The notes: generated by a model not told the origin, from the sequence alone. A stretch of 64,000 nt of DNA from an uncultured Candidatus Nitrosopumilus sp. (GCA_951812655.1 OX638319.1:620001-684000), one strand, 5' to 3'; counted from the first letter of the stretch, positions 15,917 to 24,226 are shown. A program made the numbers and translations.

Positions 15917-17770
15917 ATGACAAATACAAGTCTGGTAATAGTCATGGCGACAATCATGGTTGTTGGGTTATTTGGAACAAATTTTGTTTCAGATGCTGAT
16001 GCGCTGAAGAGTAAAAACGGCGCATCAAAAAATACTGACATCTGTGGATTGATTCTATGTTCTGATTATCATGGTGGAAAAGAAATATTTGAAGCAGAAT
16101 GGTCTAAAGCATTTGTTAGTTATACAAGAACCGTAACTAGTACTGATTCAAATGATCATTTTGACAGTCATATTAAAAGTAAGGTTGTACCATCTTCACA
16201 TAATGTTGATCAGGAATTTCCCGCTCAACTAGATACTTTTATCCACAAGTTCGAGTTGGATAAGATCTCAGCTGATCAGGCACTAGATGAAATCAAGGAA
16301 ATACATGACGCATATGTGAAAGTAAGTATCACGACCGATATTGTTGATGGTGTGGGAGACAAACTTAGTCTCTACGAAAAAGGAGTCTTTGATGCTGCTA
16401 CAGCAGTTGAAGCGATTCACCTGACTGCAGAGCCACAAAACGTTAATCCTGAATACCAGGGTGCACTAGATGAGGTCATCCACAAGTTCGAGTTGGATAA
16501 GATCTCAGCTGATGAGGCACTAGGTGGAATCAGGGAAGCGCACTATGGCTTTGTCGACCTCTACATCACTTCTGACATAATCGAAGCAGTAGAAGGCAAG
16601 ATCGCGTTGATTGATTCTGGTAAACTATCTGGAGCTGAAGCAGTTGAAGCGATTCACCTGACTGCAGAGCCACAAAACGTTAATCCTGAATACCAGGGTG
16701 CACTAGATGAGGTCATCCACAAGTTCGAGTTGGATAAGATCTCAGCTGATGAGGCACTAGGTGGAATCAGGGAAGCGCACTATGGCTTTGTCGACCTCTA
16801 CATCACTTCTGACATAATCGAAGCAGTAGAAGGCAAGATCGCGTTGATTGATTCTGGTAAACTATCTGGAGCTGAAGCAGTTGAAGCGATTCACCTGACT
16901 GCAGAGCCACAAAACGTTAATCCTGAATACCAGGGTGCACTAGATGAGGTCATCCACAAGTTCGAGTTGGATAAGATCTCAGCTGATGAGGCACTAGGTG
17001 GAATCAGGGAAGCGCACTATGGCTTTGTCGACCTCTACATCACTTCTGACATAATCGAAGCAGTAGAAGGCAAGATCGCGTTGATTGATTCTGGTAAACT
17101 ATCTGGAGCTGAAGCAGTTGAAGCGATTCACCTGACTGCAGAGCCACAAAACGTTAATCCTGAATTAGTCGGTGCGGTTGACGAATCTCTTGATAAGTAT
17201 GATCTTGATAAAATTTCGGCTCATGAAGCCGTTAATAGTATCATAGACATTCATGATGGCTTTGTCGACCTCTACATCACTTCTGATCTAATTCAGTATA
17301 TTGGGATCCAAATCAATATCTATGAATCAGGTAGTGTTTCTGCCAGTCACATATTACATGAAATTCATGAAGTGATTGAAGAAGAAGAAATATCTGCTAT
17401 GGCAGCATTACTGTCTGTAGATTCTGAAGTAATGGCAAAAGAATTACCTCCAAATACTGTTGACATGCCAGTCGGTGCAGGAGTTCCGGGGTGTGAAATA
17501 AATGAAATGTGTTACACACCAACAAATCTAACGGTTCATACGGGAACAACTGTGACATGGATCAATTCTGATGGATCAATTCCCCACACTGTAACTGCAG
17601 GTTGGCCTGATAGCGAATCAATAGGCCTTGATTATCCTGGCGGATATGGATTTGACAGCGACTTCATGTCTGGTGGTGCAAAATTCAAACATACTTTTGA
17701 AACACCCGGAGAATATGATTACTACTGTCAATTACATCCTTGGATGATAGGCAGTGTTACTGTTGAATAG
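15917..17770 (+). CDS. Secreted repeat protein with C-terminal blue-copper domain
   Basis: The 617-residue product has a signal sequence and then DADALKSKNGASKNTDICG, a variant of the exported N-terminal motif seen at 1.1 and 12.8 kb. Residues about 95-480 are six helical repeats of about 79 residues (FELDKISADEALGGIREAH, then VDLYITSDIIEAVEGKIAL); the three central ones are identical in DNA. Residues 520-617 are a plastocyanin-like cupredoxin: IPHTVTAGW gives the first His, and YDYYCQLHPWMIG gives the Cys, second His and Met of a type 1 copper site. It is probably an extracytoplasmic electron carrier held away from the membrane by the repeat stalk. Cupredoxins replace cytochrome c in ammonia-oxidising archaea. 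Confidence 0.88.
   Translation: MTNTSLVIVMATIMVVGLFGTNFVSDADALKSKNGASKNTDICGLILCSDYHGGKEIFEAEWSKAFVSYTRTVTSTDSNDHFDSHIKSKVVPSSHNVDQEFPAQLDTFIHKFELDKISADQALDEIKEIHDAYVKVSITTDIVDGVGDKLSLYEKGVFDAATAVEAIHLTAEPQNVNPEYQGALDEVIHKFELDKISADEALGGIREAHYGFVDLYITSDIIEAVEGKIALIDSGKLSGAEAVEAIHLTAEPQNVNPEYQGALDEVIHKFELDKISADEALGGIREAHYGFVDLYITSDIIEAVEGKIALIDSGKLSGAEAVEAIHLTAEPQNVNPEYQGALDEVIHKFELDKISADEALGGIREAHYGFVDLYITSDIIEAVEGKIALIDSGKLSGAEAVEAIHLTAEPQNVNPELVGAVDESLDKYDLDKISAHEAVNSIIDIHDGFVDLYITSDLIQYIGIQINIYESGSVSASHILHEIHEVIEEEEISAMAALLSVDSEVMAKELPPNTVDMPVGAGVPGCEINEMCYTPTNLTVHTGTTVTWINSDGSIPHTVTAGWPDSESIGLDYPGGYGFDSDFMSGGAKFKHTFETPGEYDYYCQLHPWMIGSVTVE
16403..17165 (+). repeat. 237-bp tandem repeats
   Basis: Starts of the same string are at 16403, 16640, 16877 and 17114, exactly 237 bp (79 codons) apart. 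The three full units are identical as far as I can read, and the fourth diverges after about 52 bp at GAATTAGTC. The repeats lie in frame inside the cupredoxin gene. Confidence 0.95.
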
Positions 17771-17924
17771 GAATTTCTTCCTTTTCTTTTTATTTTTTTA
17801 AAACATGCATATACTTTTACCTATGACTTGATAGAAAATTATTTCACAACCACTTCAATCACAAATTAGCATCATGTCAAATTAGTAGAGATAGTTATAA
17901 GAGATTAGAAGTCCAGATCAATAA

Positions 17925-18617
17925 TTGACAAATATCACTAAAACCAAAATTACAGTTCCATTGATGATTATCGCCAGTGTTTTTGCAATCACTGCTGTTT
18001 CTTATTCTCCTAGTGATGTCCGTGCTGAATTTTCAATTCCAGAAATTTCAGGTTCTATTCCAATCACTGAAACACTTGAAGATTATTCTGACAAATCAGA
18101 AATTGCACTAAGCGTCGCTATGGCCGTATCTGAGAATTCTGTTGAGAATGGAAAAGCTATGTGGGGCAAACTTAGTGTCACTCAGGGATTCCTTGTTTAC
18201 GCCATTGGAGTTTTGGCCAACGATGATGTTTTTCATAAAGTTATGGTTGATGCTGGAAATGGTGAAGCTTTGTACGTTTCTGAAGGTGTTTCAAGAGGTG
18301 AATGGAAGCATTCTAAACATTCTGATGGTGAAACAAGTAAGAAATGGAAGGATCACTATTCCAATTTAACTGCTGAAGAAAGAGAAATTAAAAAACAACA
18401 ATGGACTGAAGTAAAAGACGCATTCTTTGCCTTGTCTCTGGACGAGAGGGCAAAGATGATAATGCATTTTATGACTATGAAAGTGCAGTTTGAATCTCTG
18501 TCTGATGAAGAAAAAGATGCTAAAAAATTGAAAATGAAATTGATGATGGAAGAACTACTGCCGTTGTCAGTTGAAGAAAAGACCGTTAAACTGCGGGAAT
18601 TTGTAAATTCACTTTAG
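17925..18617 (+). CDS. Secreted helical protein of unknown function
   Basis: The 230-residue product starts with TTG. A signal peptide (TVPLMIIASVFAITAVSYS is close; here KITVPLMIIASVFAITAV) ends near DVRAEF. Residues 75-115 are a moderately hydrophobic helix pair (LSVTQGFLVYAIGVLANDD). The C-terminal 90 residues are highly charged helices (TAEEREIKKQQWTEVKDAFF and SLSDEEKDAKKLKMKLMMEE) with repeated LSxEEK turns, resembling the LTxEER repeats of periplasmic Spy/CpxP-like proteins. Met-rich helices could bind metal or unfolded protein. It follows the cupredoxin gene by 155 bp and has its own upstream region. Confidence 0.65.
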   Translation: MTNITKTKITVPLMIIASVFAITAVSYSPSDVRAEFSIPEISGSIPITETLEDYSDKSEIALSVAMAVSENSVENGKAMWGKLSVTQGFLVYAIGVLANDDVFHKVMVDAGNGEALYVSEGVSRGEWKHSKHSDGETSKKWKDHYSNLTAEEREIKKQQWTEVKDAFFALSLDERAKMIMHFMTMKVQFESLSDEEKDAKKLKMKLMMEELLPLSVEEKTVKLREFVNSL

Positions 18618-18853
18618 CATTCAAATTCGTTCATCTTTACCGTATTACTGATTAGGGCAAAAGTTATGCTAATTTGAGAATTACAGTTAGTCGTTTTCAC
18701 ATGATCCTCTGATTGTTGCAATTACGACTAATGTGACATGCATTGCTCATTTTCATCCTGATTCTACTTTTGTTTGACGATGATCTACTAGAAGCAACTA
18801 ATTTCTGTATTTGTGATTTGGGAACGAATATTCATTTCATATGTTTTTGTGTT

Positions 18854-19528
18854 TCAGTCTTGGTTGAATGTCACTTGATAAATTACTCCGTCAGATGAAT
18901 TTGGCAATGTATATTCGATCTGCTTGAACTTGTATTGGGTTAGAGATTGTGCTTCCATAAACATGTTCTCCCCTATAACCAAACCATTTGTTTCTGCACC
19001 GTGATTGATCATTGAACTTATTGCTGTAGCCTCACCAAATATTTCATTAACTGAGGAAACGCTGGATGTTGCAACTATCACTTTACCGTATTCACAACTG
19101 ATTCTAAAGCTAATGTTGGGAAGTTGCTCCTCATTTAATAGCAGATTCATGCGTTTTCTATTCTGTATCAGATCAAAATTGCATGCTATCGCTCGCTGTA
19201 TATAATCCATGTCTCCATCGTCATGTCTTGAAAAATAATACAATACTGCATCTCCCAGAGTCTTGACCACAATTCCACCATTTTGCTCTACCACGTTTGA
19301 CATTGTATTTAGAAATATGGAATAAAATTTTGATATTTTCGAAGGTGGTATTTTTGCAGTAGTTTTTGTTGAATTCACTATGTCTACAAAGCATACGCAA
19401 CAGAACTCTGTTTTTCCTGCAAATTCAAACATCTTCTTTTGCTTTTCTTCAATTTCTTTATGTTCGTCTGATACGGAATAAAATCTGGAACTGCTCTCGT
19501 CATTGGAAGTCGATTTTACTACCTCCAT
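18854..19528 (-). CDS. Class III nucleotidyl cyclase-like protein, degenerate
   Basis: The 224-residue product has one cyclase homology domain. FVDIVNSTK (Asp49) and LGDAVLYYFS (Asp93) give both metal-binding aspartates, and NGGIVVKTLGDA is the usual central segment. In place of the consensus G-D-x-V-N-x-A-x-R it has FGEATAISSMI, so the Asn and Arg that position the ribose and stabilise the transition state are absent. It has no membrane or receiver domain; the first 35 residues are a polar helix. It may be inactive and act as a nucleotide sensor. It is convergent with the 17925 gene and divergent from nuoB. Confidence 0.75.
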   Translation of the reverse strand: MEVVKSTSNDESSSRFYSVSDEHKEIEEKQKKMFEFAGKTEFCCVCFVDIVNSTKTTAKIPPSKISKFYSIFLNTMSNVVEQNGGIVVKTLGDAVLYYFSRHDDGDMDYIQRAIACNFDLIQNRKRMNLLLNEEQLPNISFRISCEYGKVIVATSSVSSVNEIFGEATAISSMINHGAETNGLVIGENMFMEAQSLTQYKFKQIEYTLPNSSDGVIYQVTFNQD

Positions 19529-19735
19529 TATTTCCTGTTTGTCTCAATGCGCCACTGTGACTATCTGTCATAAGAAAATCCAAACCACACTCTATTCATT
19601 TTCCGTAAATCTTAAACTTGTTGATATCTCAGAATTTTGTTTTCATGCTTAAACACGTTTGTTTTCATTTAGAAGTCTGTATATTCTTGATAATTATTTA
19701 TCTGATGATGTTTTATGTACATTGGAGACTGAATC

Positions 19736-20260
19736 ATGATTAAGGATCTTGTTACCCCCGAAAACGCCAACGTCTTCGTTGGGAAGCTCGGGGACATACT
19801 CGAGAAGGCCATCGACAAGCCGCTGGGCTATGCCATAAACTGGGGACGAATCTGGTCGCTGTGGCCCGTCCACATCGAGACCGCGTGCTGCAGCGTAGAG
19901 TTTGGCGCGGCCTCCAGTCCGAGATACGACGTCGAGAGGTTCGGAATCATCGAGGCGTTCGGATCTCTAAGGCAGTGCGATCTCGTGGTCGTTCAGGGAA
20001 CGATTACCAGGAAGATGGCTCCGAGACTCAGGCTGGTATACGATCAGATGCCCGAACCAAAGTACGTGATTGCCATGGGCGCATGCGCCATTACCGGCGG
20101 ACTGTACTTTGACTCGTACAACGTGCTTCCGGGAATCGACGGCGTGATACCTGTGGACGTGTACGTTCCGGGATGCCCGCCAAGGCCTGAGACGCTGATA
20201 CAGGGATGCATGCTGCTTCAGGAGAAGATCAAGAGGATGAAGGCCAGGAAGTTTGTATGA
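19736..20260 (+). CDS. nuoB: NADH/F420H2-type dehydrogenase subunit B (NuoB family)
   Basis: The 174-residue product is a full-length complex I subunit B, which holds the last iron-sulfur cluster (N2) before quinone. The four cluster cysteines are present: the pair in ETACCSVEF (about residues 50-51), GACAITGG (about 115) and VPGCPPRP (about 146). INWGRIWSLWPVHIETACC is strongly conserved in archaeal homologues. The gene is alone; no other complex I genes lie nearby, whereas nuoB normally sits between nuoA and nuoC. Its DNA is much richer in G and C than its neighbours, with CCG, CTG, GCG and AGG codons rare elsewhere in the window. It may be a second or transferred copy. Confidence 0.93.
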   Translation: MIKDLVTPENANVFVGKLGDILEKAIDKPLGYAINWGRIWSLWPVHIETACCSVEFGAASSPRYDVERFGIIEAFGSLRQCDLVVVQGTITRKMAPRLRLVYDQMPEPKYVIAMGACAITGGLYFDSYNVLPGIDGVIPVDVYVPGCPPRPETLIQGCMLLQEKIKRMKARKFV

Positions 20261-20465
20261 TTGAAAAATTAATTCTGAATAGTCTGTAATCAAAAATATA
20301 AAATCAATTTGGATTGATTACTTTAACTTGATGTTGCAAATATTATCGATGAGTAAAACAATTGAAATTCATTTCTAAGATTTGTTATGCATCCCGATAA
20401 GAAGAAATTGTCTTCTAATCTGTCTGTTCATAATTTTATTATATTTCTAGACTGAAAATACGCTG

Positions 20466-21137
20466 TTGGAATATGAAATTATTAAAAATCCTATGGGATT
20501 GATTGAATTTACATTAAATCAGGGTGAAAAGATTACTGCAGAAGCTGCTGCCATGGTATTCATCAAGGGAAATTTAAAAACAGAAACCAAAATGAGAAAG
20601 GGTGGATTCCTAAAATCACTCAAAGCTGCGGCATTTGGAGGCGAATCCTTCTTTGTTAACGAGTTTATCGCAGAAGAAGACAACTGCAAACTTGGTCTTA
20701 CTGGAAACATGCTCGGAGATATAGAGGTAATTGATATTTCTGAGGAATTCATTGTTCAGTCCGGATCTTTTGTCGGCTCTACCACGGATCTGACCTTGGA
20801 TACCAAGTGGCAGGGATTCACAAAAGGAATATTTGGCAGTAATTTGTTTATGTTAAAAACAGTTGGTACTGGTAAAATGTTTGTTAATGCCTGGGGCGGA
20901 ATTTTAAAGAAAGAGCTGCGACCTGCCGAAAAGATGTATCTGGATAATTATCAGCTAGTAGCCCTAAGTTCCGCTGCGGAATACAGGGTTACGAAGCATG
21001 GTAGTCTGAAGACCACTTTGTTTGGGGGGGAGGCCTTGGTACTGGAGATTGTTGGTCCAGGAACAGTATACATACAAACTAAAAATATCATGGAGTTTGT
21101 CAGGGCCTTGGTCCCATTTCTCCCTAAAAGAAATTAA
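20466..21137 (+). CDS. AIM24/TIGR00266 family protein
   Basis: The 223-residue product starts with TTG and is built of repeated beta-hairpins, as in the AIM24 family. Visible marks are YEIIKNPMGLIEFTLNQGEK, the GGFLKSLKAAAFGGESFFVN segment with its Gly-Gly-Glu-Ser-Phe core, and GGILKKELRPAEKMYLDN near residue 145. Family members form double-stranded beta-helix trimers of unknown role; the yeast member supports mitochondrial inner-membrane organisation. No signal peptide is seen, so the archaeal protein is cytoplasmic. It is monocistronic between nuoB and the ccdA operon. Confidence 0.85.
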   Translation: MEYEIIKNPMGLIEFTLNQGEKITAEAAAMVFIKGNLKTETKMRKGGFLKSLKAAAFGGESFFVNEFIAEEDNCKLGLTGNMLGDIEVIDISEEFIVQSGSFVGSTTDLTLDTKWQGFTKGIFGSNLFMLKTVGTGKMFVNAWGGILKKELRPAEKMYLDNYQLVALSSAAEYRVTKHGSLKTTLFGGEALVLEIVGPGTVYIQTKNIMEFVRALVPFLPKRN

Positions 21138-21215
21138 GAATTTTTGAATTTACGGCATATAACGTCAGTTCAAATCTAAAAATTCTACTCTGATTAAATA
21201 TTCGATTATTATATC

Positions 21216-22211
21216 ATGGTCATGTCTGAACAAGTGGCCGCAAAAAAATTTCTTATCACTACTGCATTTATTCTATTTTCATTAATCTTTCTAGGTGGAA
21301 TGTTTGCCGTAACTAATCCTATAGCGATTAGCGCAGGACAGGAGTTGTCATATCCTTCCTGGTTGACAATTTCTTACCTTGCTGGGCTGTCCATGATAAT
21401 TCTTCCATGCACTTTACCACTGGTTTTCATCATCATTCCACTTAGTATGGGAAAAGGAGGAAAGAAGGGACTCATCATGGCCTTACTTTTTGGTGCTGGA
21501 TTGACAATTACTATCACTTTTTACGGATTTGGAATTGGCGCATTAGGTCAAACAGCTGATCTAGATCAGATTTCTGTTTTCATGTTTCTAATTGCTGGCA
21601 TCGCAGCCTTTCTCTTTGGTCTATCACAACTCAAACTTTTTGAGATAAAACTTCCGTCTTATTCTGGAACTCCAAAATTTATTCAAAACAGAAGCGATTA
21701 CTCAAAATCCTTTTTCATGGGATTGCTATTGGGAAATGCCGGCGTCGGGTGTCCAAATCCAATGTTTTATTGGCTATTGATCTATGTTGCTGGAAGTGGC
21801 AGTGTGGAGATTGGTGCAAGCTTGGGGGCAGTACACGGCGTCGGACGTGCAATTCCTCTGATTTTACTTTCTGTTCTTGCAATTATTGGGGTAAATGCAA
21901 CGAAAGGAATTACCATGAATCGTCAAAGAATTGAAAACATTACCGGATGGATGCTAATCATAATTGGCACATTTTTGATTATTAATGGCATTCCTGGTGG
22001 ACATGAATGGTATGAAAGTACAATGATCCATGCTGGTTGGAACAATCTTGTTTCCATGGCATTGATTCCTCCTGAATTTCACGTAAGTGAACATGATCAT
22101 GGTCATGCCTCACAAATGTCAGGAGAACTTGCCTCTGCCTTATTTCTAGGATTAATTCTATTTCCAATAGCTTGGTATTTTACCAAGAAAAAACAAACTG
22201 CACGTGTATGA
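21216..22211 (+). CDS. CcdA/DsbD-type thiol-disulfide membrane transporter
   Basis: The 331-residue product has about eight membrane helices. The first core helix has LPCTLP (Cys about residue 64) and the matching one has GVGCPNP (Cys about 178), the cysteine pair that CcdA/DsbD proteins use to carry reducing power across the membrane. LLLGNAGVGCPNPMFYWLL is typical of the archaeal branch. A His-rich loop, SEHDHGHASQ, lies on the outside near residue 295 and may bind metal. Its stop overlaps the start of the YHS gene (ATGA), and that gene overlaps a thioredoxin-like gene in the same way, so the three are translated together. Likely role: reducing disulfides or maturing copper or heme proteins outside the membrane. 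Confidence 0.85.
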   Translation: MVMSEQVAAKKFLITTAFILFSLIFLGGMFAVTNPIAISAGQELSYPSWLTISYLAGLSMIILPCTLPLVFIIIPLSMGKGGKKGLIMALLFGAGLTITITFYGFGIGALGQTADLDQISVFMFLIAGIAAFLFGLSQLKLFEIKLPSYSGTPKFIQNRSDYSKSFFMGLLLGNAGVGCPNPMFYWLLIYVAGSGSVEIGASLGAVHGVGRAIPLILLSVLAIIGVNATKGITMNRQRIENITGWMLIIIGTFLIINGIPGGHEWYESTMIHAGWNNLVSMALIPPEFHVSEHDHGHASQMSGELASALFLGLILFPIAWYFTKKKQTARV

Positions 22212-22345
22212 AAGATCCTGTATGTGGAATGGAAGTTGGAGAAAAGGGAACGTTGATCACGCATAAGGGAAAACAGTATAGGTTCTGTTGTGCGACGTGC
22301 AGTTGGGCTTTTGAACAAAATCCTGAACAGTTTTTAAAGGAATGA
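22208..22345 (+). CDS. YHS-domain protein (45 residues)
   Basis: From ATG 22208 to TGA 22345 the product has DPVCGMEV at the start, a GKQYRFCC strand and CATCSWAFEQNPEQFL, the full YHS pattern including its cysteines. YHS domains bind metals, often copper, and occur in copper ATPases and heavy-metal proteins. The start overlaps the ccdA stop by 4 bp and its own stop overlaps the next start, which fixes both ends. Confidence 0.85.
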   Translation: MKDPVCGMEVGEKGTLITHKGKQYRFCCATCSWAFEQNPEQFLKE

Positions 22346-22566
22346 AAGTACAGATTTTAACCGCTCCCGGCTGTTCAAACTGCACGATCTTAGAAAAAAT
22401 GCTGACTGAACTTGGAATTTCTTATGAATTAATTGATATCACCCTGAATCCGTCTTATCTGGAAAAATATCCAATTTTCACTGCTCCCGGATTGGTAATC
22501 GACAAAAAATTAGAGTTTACAGGCATTCCAAAAATCGCTGAACTTGAAAAGAGATTTTTCAAGTGA
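22342..22566 (+). CDS. Thioredoxin/glutaredoxin-like protein
   Basis: The 74-residue product is a minimal thioredoxin fold: strand VQILTAPGC, active site CSNC at about residues 11-14, helix TILEKMLTELG, strand YELIDI, then the cis-proline region FTAPGLVIDKKLEFTG. This resembles the small MJ0307/TM-type thioredoxins (redox-active disulfide protein 2). With CcdA and the YHS protein in one tightly overlapping operon, it is the likely cytoplasmic electron donor that reduces CcdA. Confidence 0.85.
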   Translation: MKVQILTAPGCSNCTILEKMLTELGISYELIDITLNPSYLEKYPIFTAPGLVIDKKLEFTGIPKIAELEKRFFK

Positions 22567-22604
22567 CAGGTATGTTTTTACTCTGTAAAAAGTAGTTTTC
22601 ATAC

Positions 22605-22856
22605 ATGTCTGAATTTTCATCCATTGAGAAAACCCTGCTCGTTCAATATGGAATAAAAAAGTATGACAATGAAAAAACTGTCACAGAGAAACTCCTGACC
22701 GTGTTATCAGAAAAGGACATACAAAGAAACATTGACACTCTCATTGGAACTCAGCGGGTTAGGCGAATCGGACCTGATGTACTTCAAAACAACGAAAGTC
22801 ATACTGAGTTACCTGATCTGCCTGAAAATCTTAAATCTATCATCGATAGTCTTTAG
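22605..22856 (+). CDS. Hypothetical protein, 83 residues
   Basis: The product has no membrane segment or cysteine. It is predicted helical (IEKTLLVQYGIKKYDN, then EKLLTVLSEKDIQRNIDTLI), with a short turn RVRRIGPDVL that could be the wing of a small DNA-binding fold. The C-terminus is acidic. I do not recognise a family. It lies 39 bp after the thioredoxin-like gene and could be read from the same transcript. Confidence 0.55.
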   Translation: MSEFSSIEKTLLVQYGIKKYDNEKTVTEKLLTVLSEKDIQRNIDTLIGTQRVRRIGPDVLQNNESHTELPDLPENLKSIIDSL

Positions 22857-22895
22857 TCTGAAATATTCTTAAAACCCCTGTTGATTGGTTTTGGC

Positions 22896-23348
22896 ATGAA
22901 TAACGTGTTTTTATTTTCAAGTATTTTGGTTATGGCCATTCTATTCTCATTCTCCGCAGATTCTGCATTTGCACATCCTCATTCCGGTTCAATCCTGATT
23001 GATGCTCATTCTCATGAACAACAAACAGAAACTGTTTCTTTGGGCGGGATGATGGCACTTGAAAAATCTACCCTGCTATTCCATTCTTCTGAGGAAAATT
23101 CATTGCCCTGGGCATTTGTTGAGGGCAAGATTGAGAATCCAGTTGAAGGATATCCTGTTGTAATTCAAATTTTTAAGGGTAATGAAGCAGTTCATTTTGC
23201 GCAGACTGCTGTAAGTCAAAATGGTGAGTATGAATACAAGTTCAGGGTATTAAACTCCGAAAATGGCGTAACCAATAAAATTTTTGACGGAACGTATTCA
23301 GTCAAAATCTTCAAAGTAGTCTATCTTACACATGAAAATCTAGTTTAG
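22896..23348 (+). CDS. Secreted His-rich beta-sandwich protein
   Basis: The 150-residue product from ATG 22896 (a TTG at 22881 would add five residues) has a signal peptide ending FAHPHSG. The N-terminal mature part is rich in His (AHPHSGS, DAHSHEQ). The rest looks like an immunoglobulin-like domain (PWAFVEGKIENPVEGYPVVI, then GEYEYKFRVL). The N-terminal His cluster right after the cleavage site recalls copper-binding proteins of the CopC/PCuAC kind, but I see no complete motif. Its stop overlaps that of the convergent radical SAM gene by 4 bp. Confidence 0.65.
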   Translation: MNNVFLFSSILVMAILFSFSADSAFAHPHSGSILIDAHSHEQQTETVSLGGMMALEKSTLLFHSSEENSLPWAFVEGKIENPVEGYPVVIQIFKGNEAVHFAQTAVSQNGEYEYKFRVLNSENGVTNKIFDGTYSVKIFKVVYLTHENLV

Positions 23349-24226
23349 AATCCCCTTAATCCCTGAGGACGTACGATTTCGGGATGCTGCTTCATCCATT
23401 CCACTTTGTCTAGCATCTCTTGCTTGTTCTGTGGGAAGGTACCTTTTACGGTATATGCGTTTGAACCGTGATTCACTCTGAATATTATCTCGTCATTGGT
23501 GTCAATCTGATCAATCAGACTGTATAACTCCTCTAACGACTCATCGTCGTCAATTCTATCAAATTCCCCATTGTACTTGTCAAGAAATTCCTGTTTGATC
23601 CCATTTTCAAGATAAAGTGTTAATGCGCCGACATAGTGTGGTGAACATGCACTGATCACTTCAGCTGTTCCTTTGATGTGTTCTTTGGAGTATGTTTTCC
23701 CGCCAAGGCCTAAAATTACCATGCATGACATCACATATCCTGCATCTTTTGCTTTGTTCACTGACTTGATGATTGTTTTAGCAATTGCACCCTTTGTCAC
23801 TTTTTTTAGAACTATGTCTGAACCGCTTTCAATTCCTAGATAGAACATGTCCAATCCCGCTTCATGCATCTTCTTCAACTCCTCAGACGTTTTCTTCAAA
23901 ATGTTCATCGGCATCGCATAGCAGGAAATTCTCTCGATGTTTGCAAATTTTTCTCTAACGTATTTTACAATTTTTATCATAAATTCTGCATCCAAATTCA
24001 GTGCGTCCCCGTCTGCAAGAAATACCCTTTTCGTATCTGGCAGATAGCCTGCCATCATGTCAATTTCTGCCTTGATGTCATCCCATGTCCTTTCGGAATA
24101 ATCTTTAGATCTATACATGTCACAGAAAGAACATTCGTTAAATGAGCAACCCAGTGTGACTTGGAAAATCAACGATCTAGCTTCTGATGGAGGCCTATAC
24201 AGTGGAGCATCATAGTTTAACATCAT
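23345..24226 (-). CDS. Radical SAM protein
   Basis: From ATG 24226 (TTG 24241 possible) the product is about 293 residues. The cluster motif is LGCSFNECSFCDMY near residue 30. Its spacing, C-x4-C-x2-C, has one residue more than the usual C-x3-C-x2-C. VFLADGDALN (about residue 75) and DMFYLGIESGSD (about 130) are typical beta-strand ends of the half barrel. It resembles the uncharacterised archaeal/bacterial group annotated as radical SAM protein near HemN/Elp3-like enzymes. The reaction is unknown. It is convergent with the secreted protein gene and divergent from the winged-helix gene. Confidence 0.85.
   Translation of the reverse strand: MMLNYDAPLYRPPSEARSLIFQVTLGCSFNECSFCDMYRSKDYSERTWDDIKAEIDMMAGYLPDTKRVFLADGDALNLDAEFMIKIVKYVREKFANIERISCYAMPMNILKKTSEELKKMHEAGLDMFYLGIESGSDIVLKKVTKGAIAKTIIKSVNKAKDAGYVMSCMVILGLGGKTYSKEHIKGTAEVISACSPHYVGALTLYLENGIKQEFLDKYNGEFDRIDDDESLEELYSLIDQIDTNDEIIFRVNHGSNAYTVKGTFPQNKQEMLDKVEWMKQHPEIVRPQGLRGF

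Noticed and set aside
16403-17165. CRISPR array
   Set aside because: Units are 237 bp, without spacers, and in frame within a gene; the 126-bp and 150-bp repeats are rejected for the same reason.
18618-18853. Small gene or RNA between the secreted protein and the cyclase-like gene
   Set aside because: No frame above 40 codons with sensible composition and no clear hairpin; likewise 15395-15636, 33656-33902 and 40190-40462 show only AT-rich intergenic DNA.
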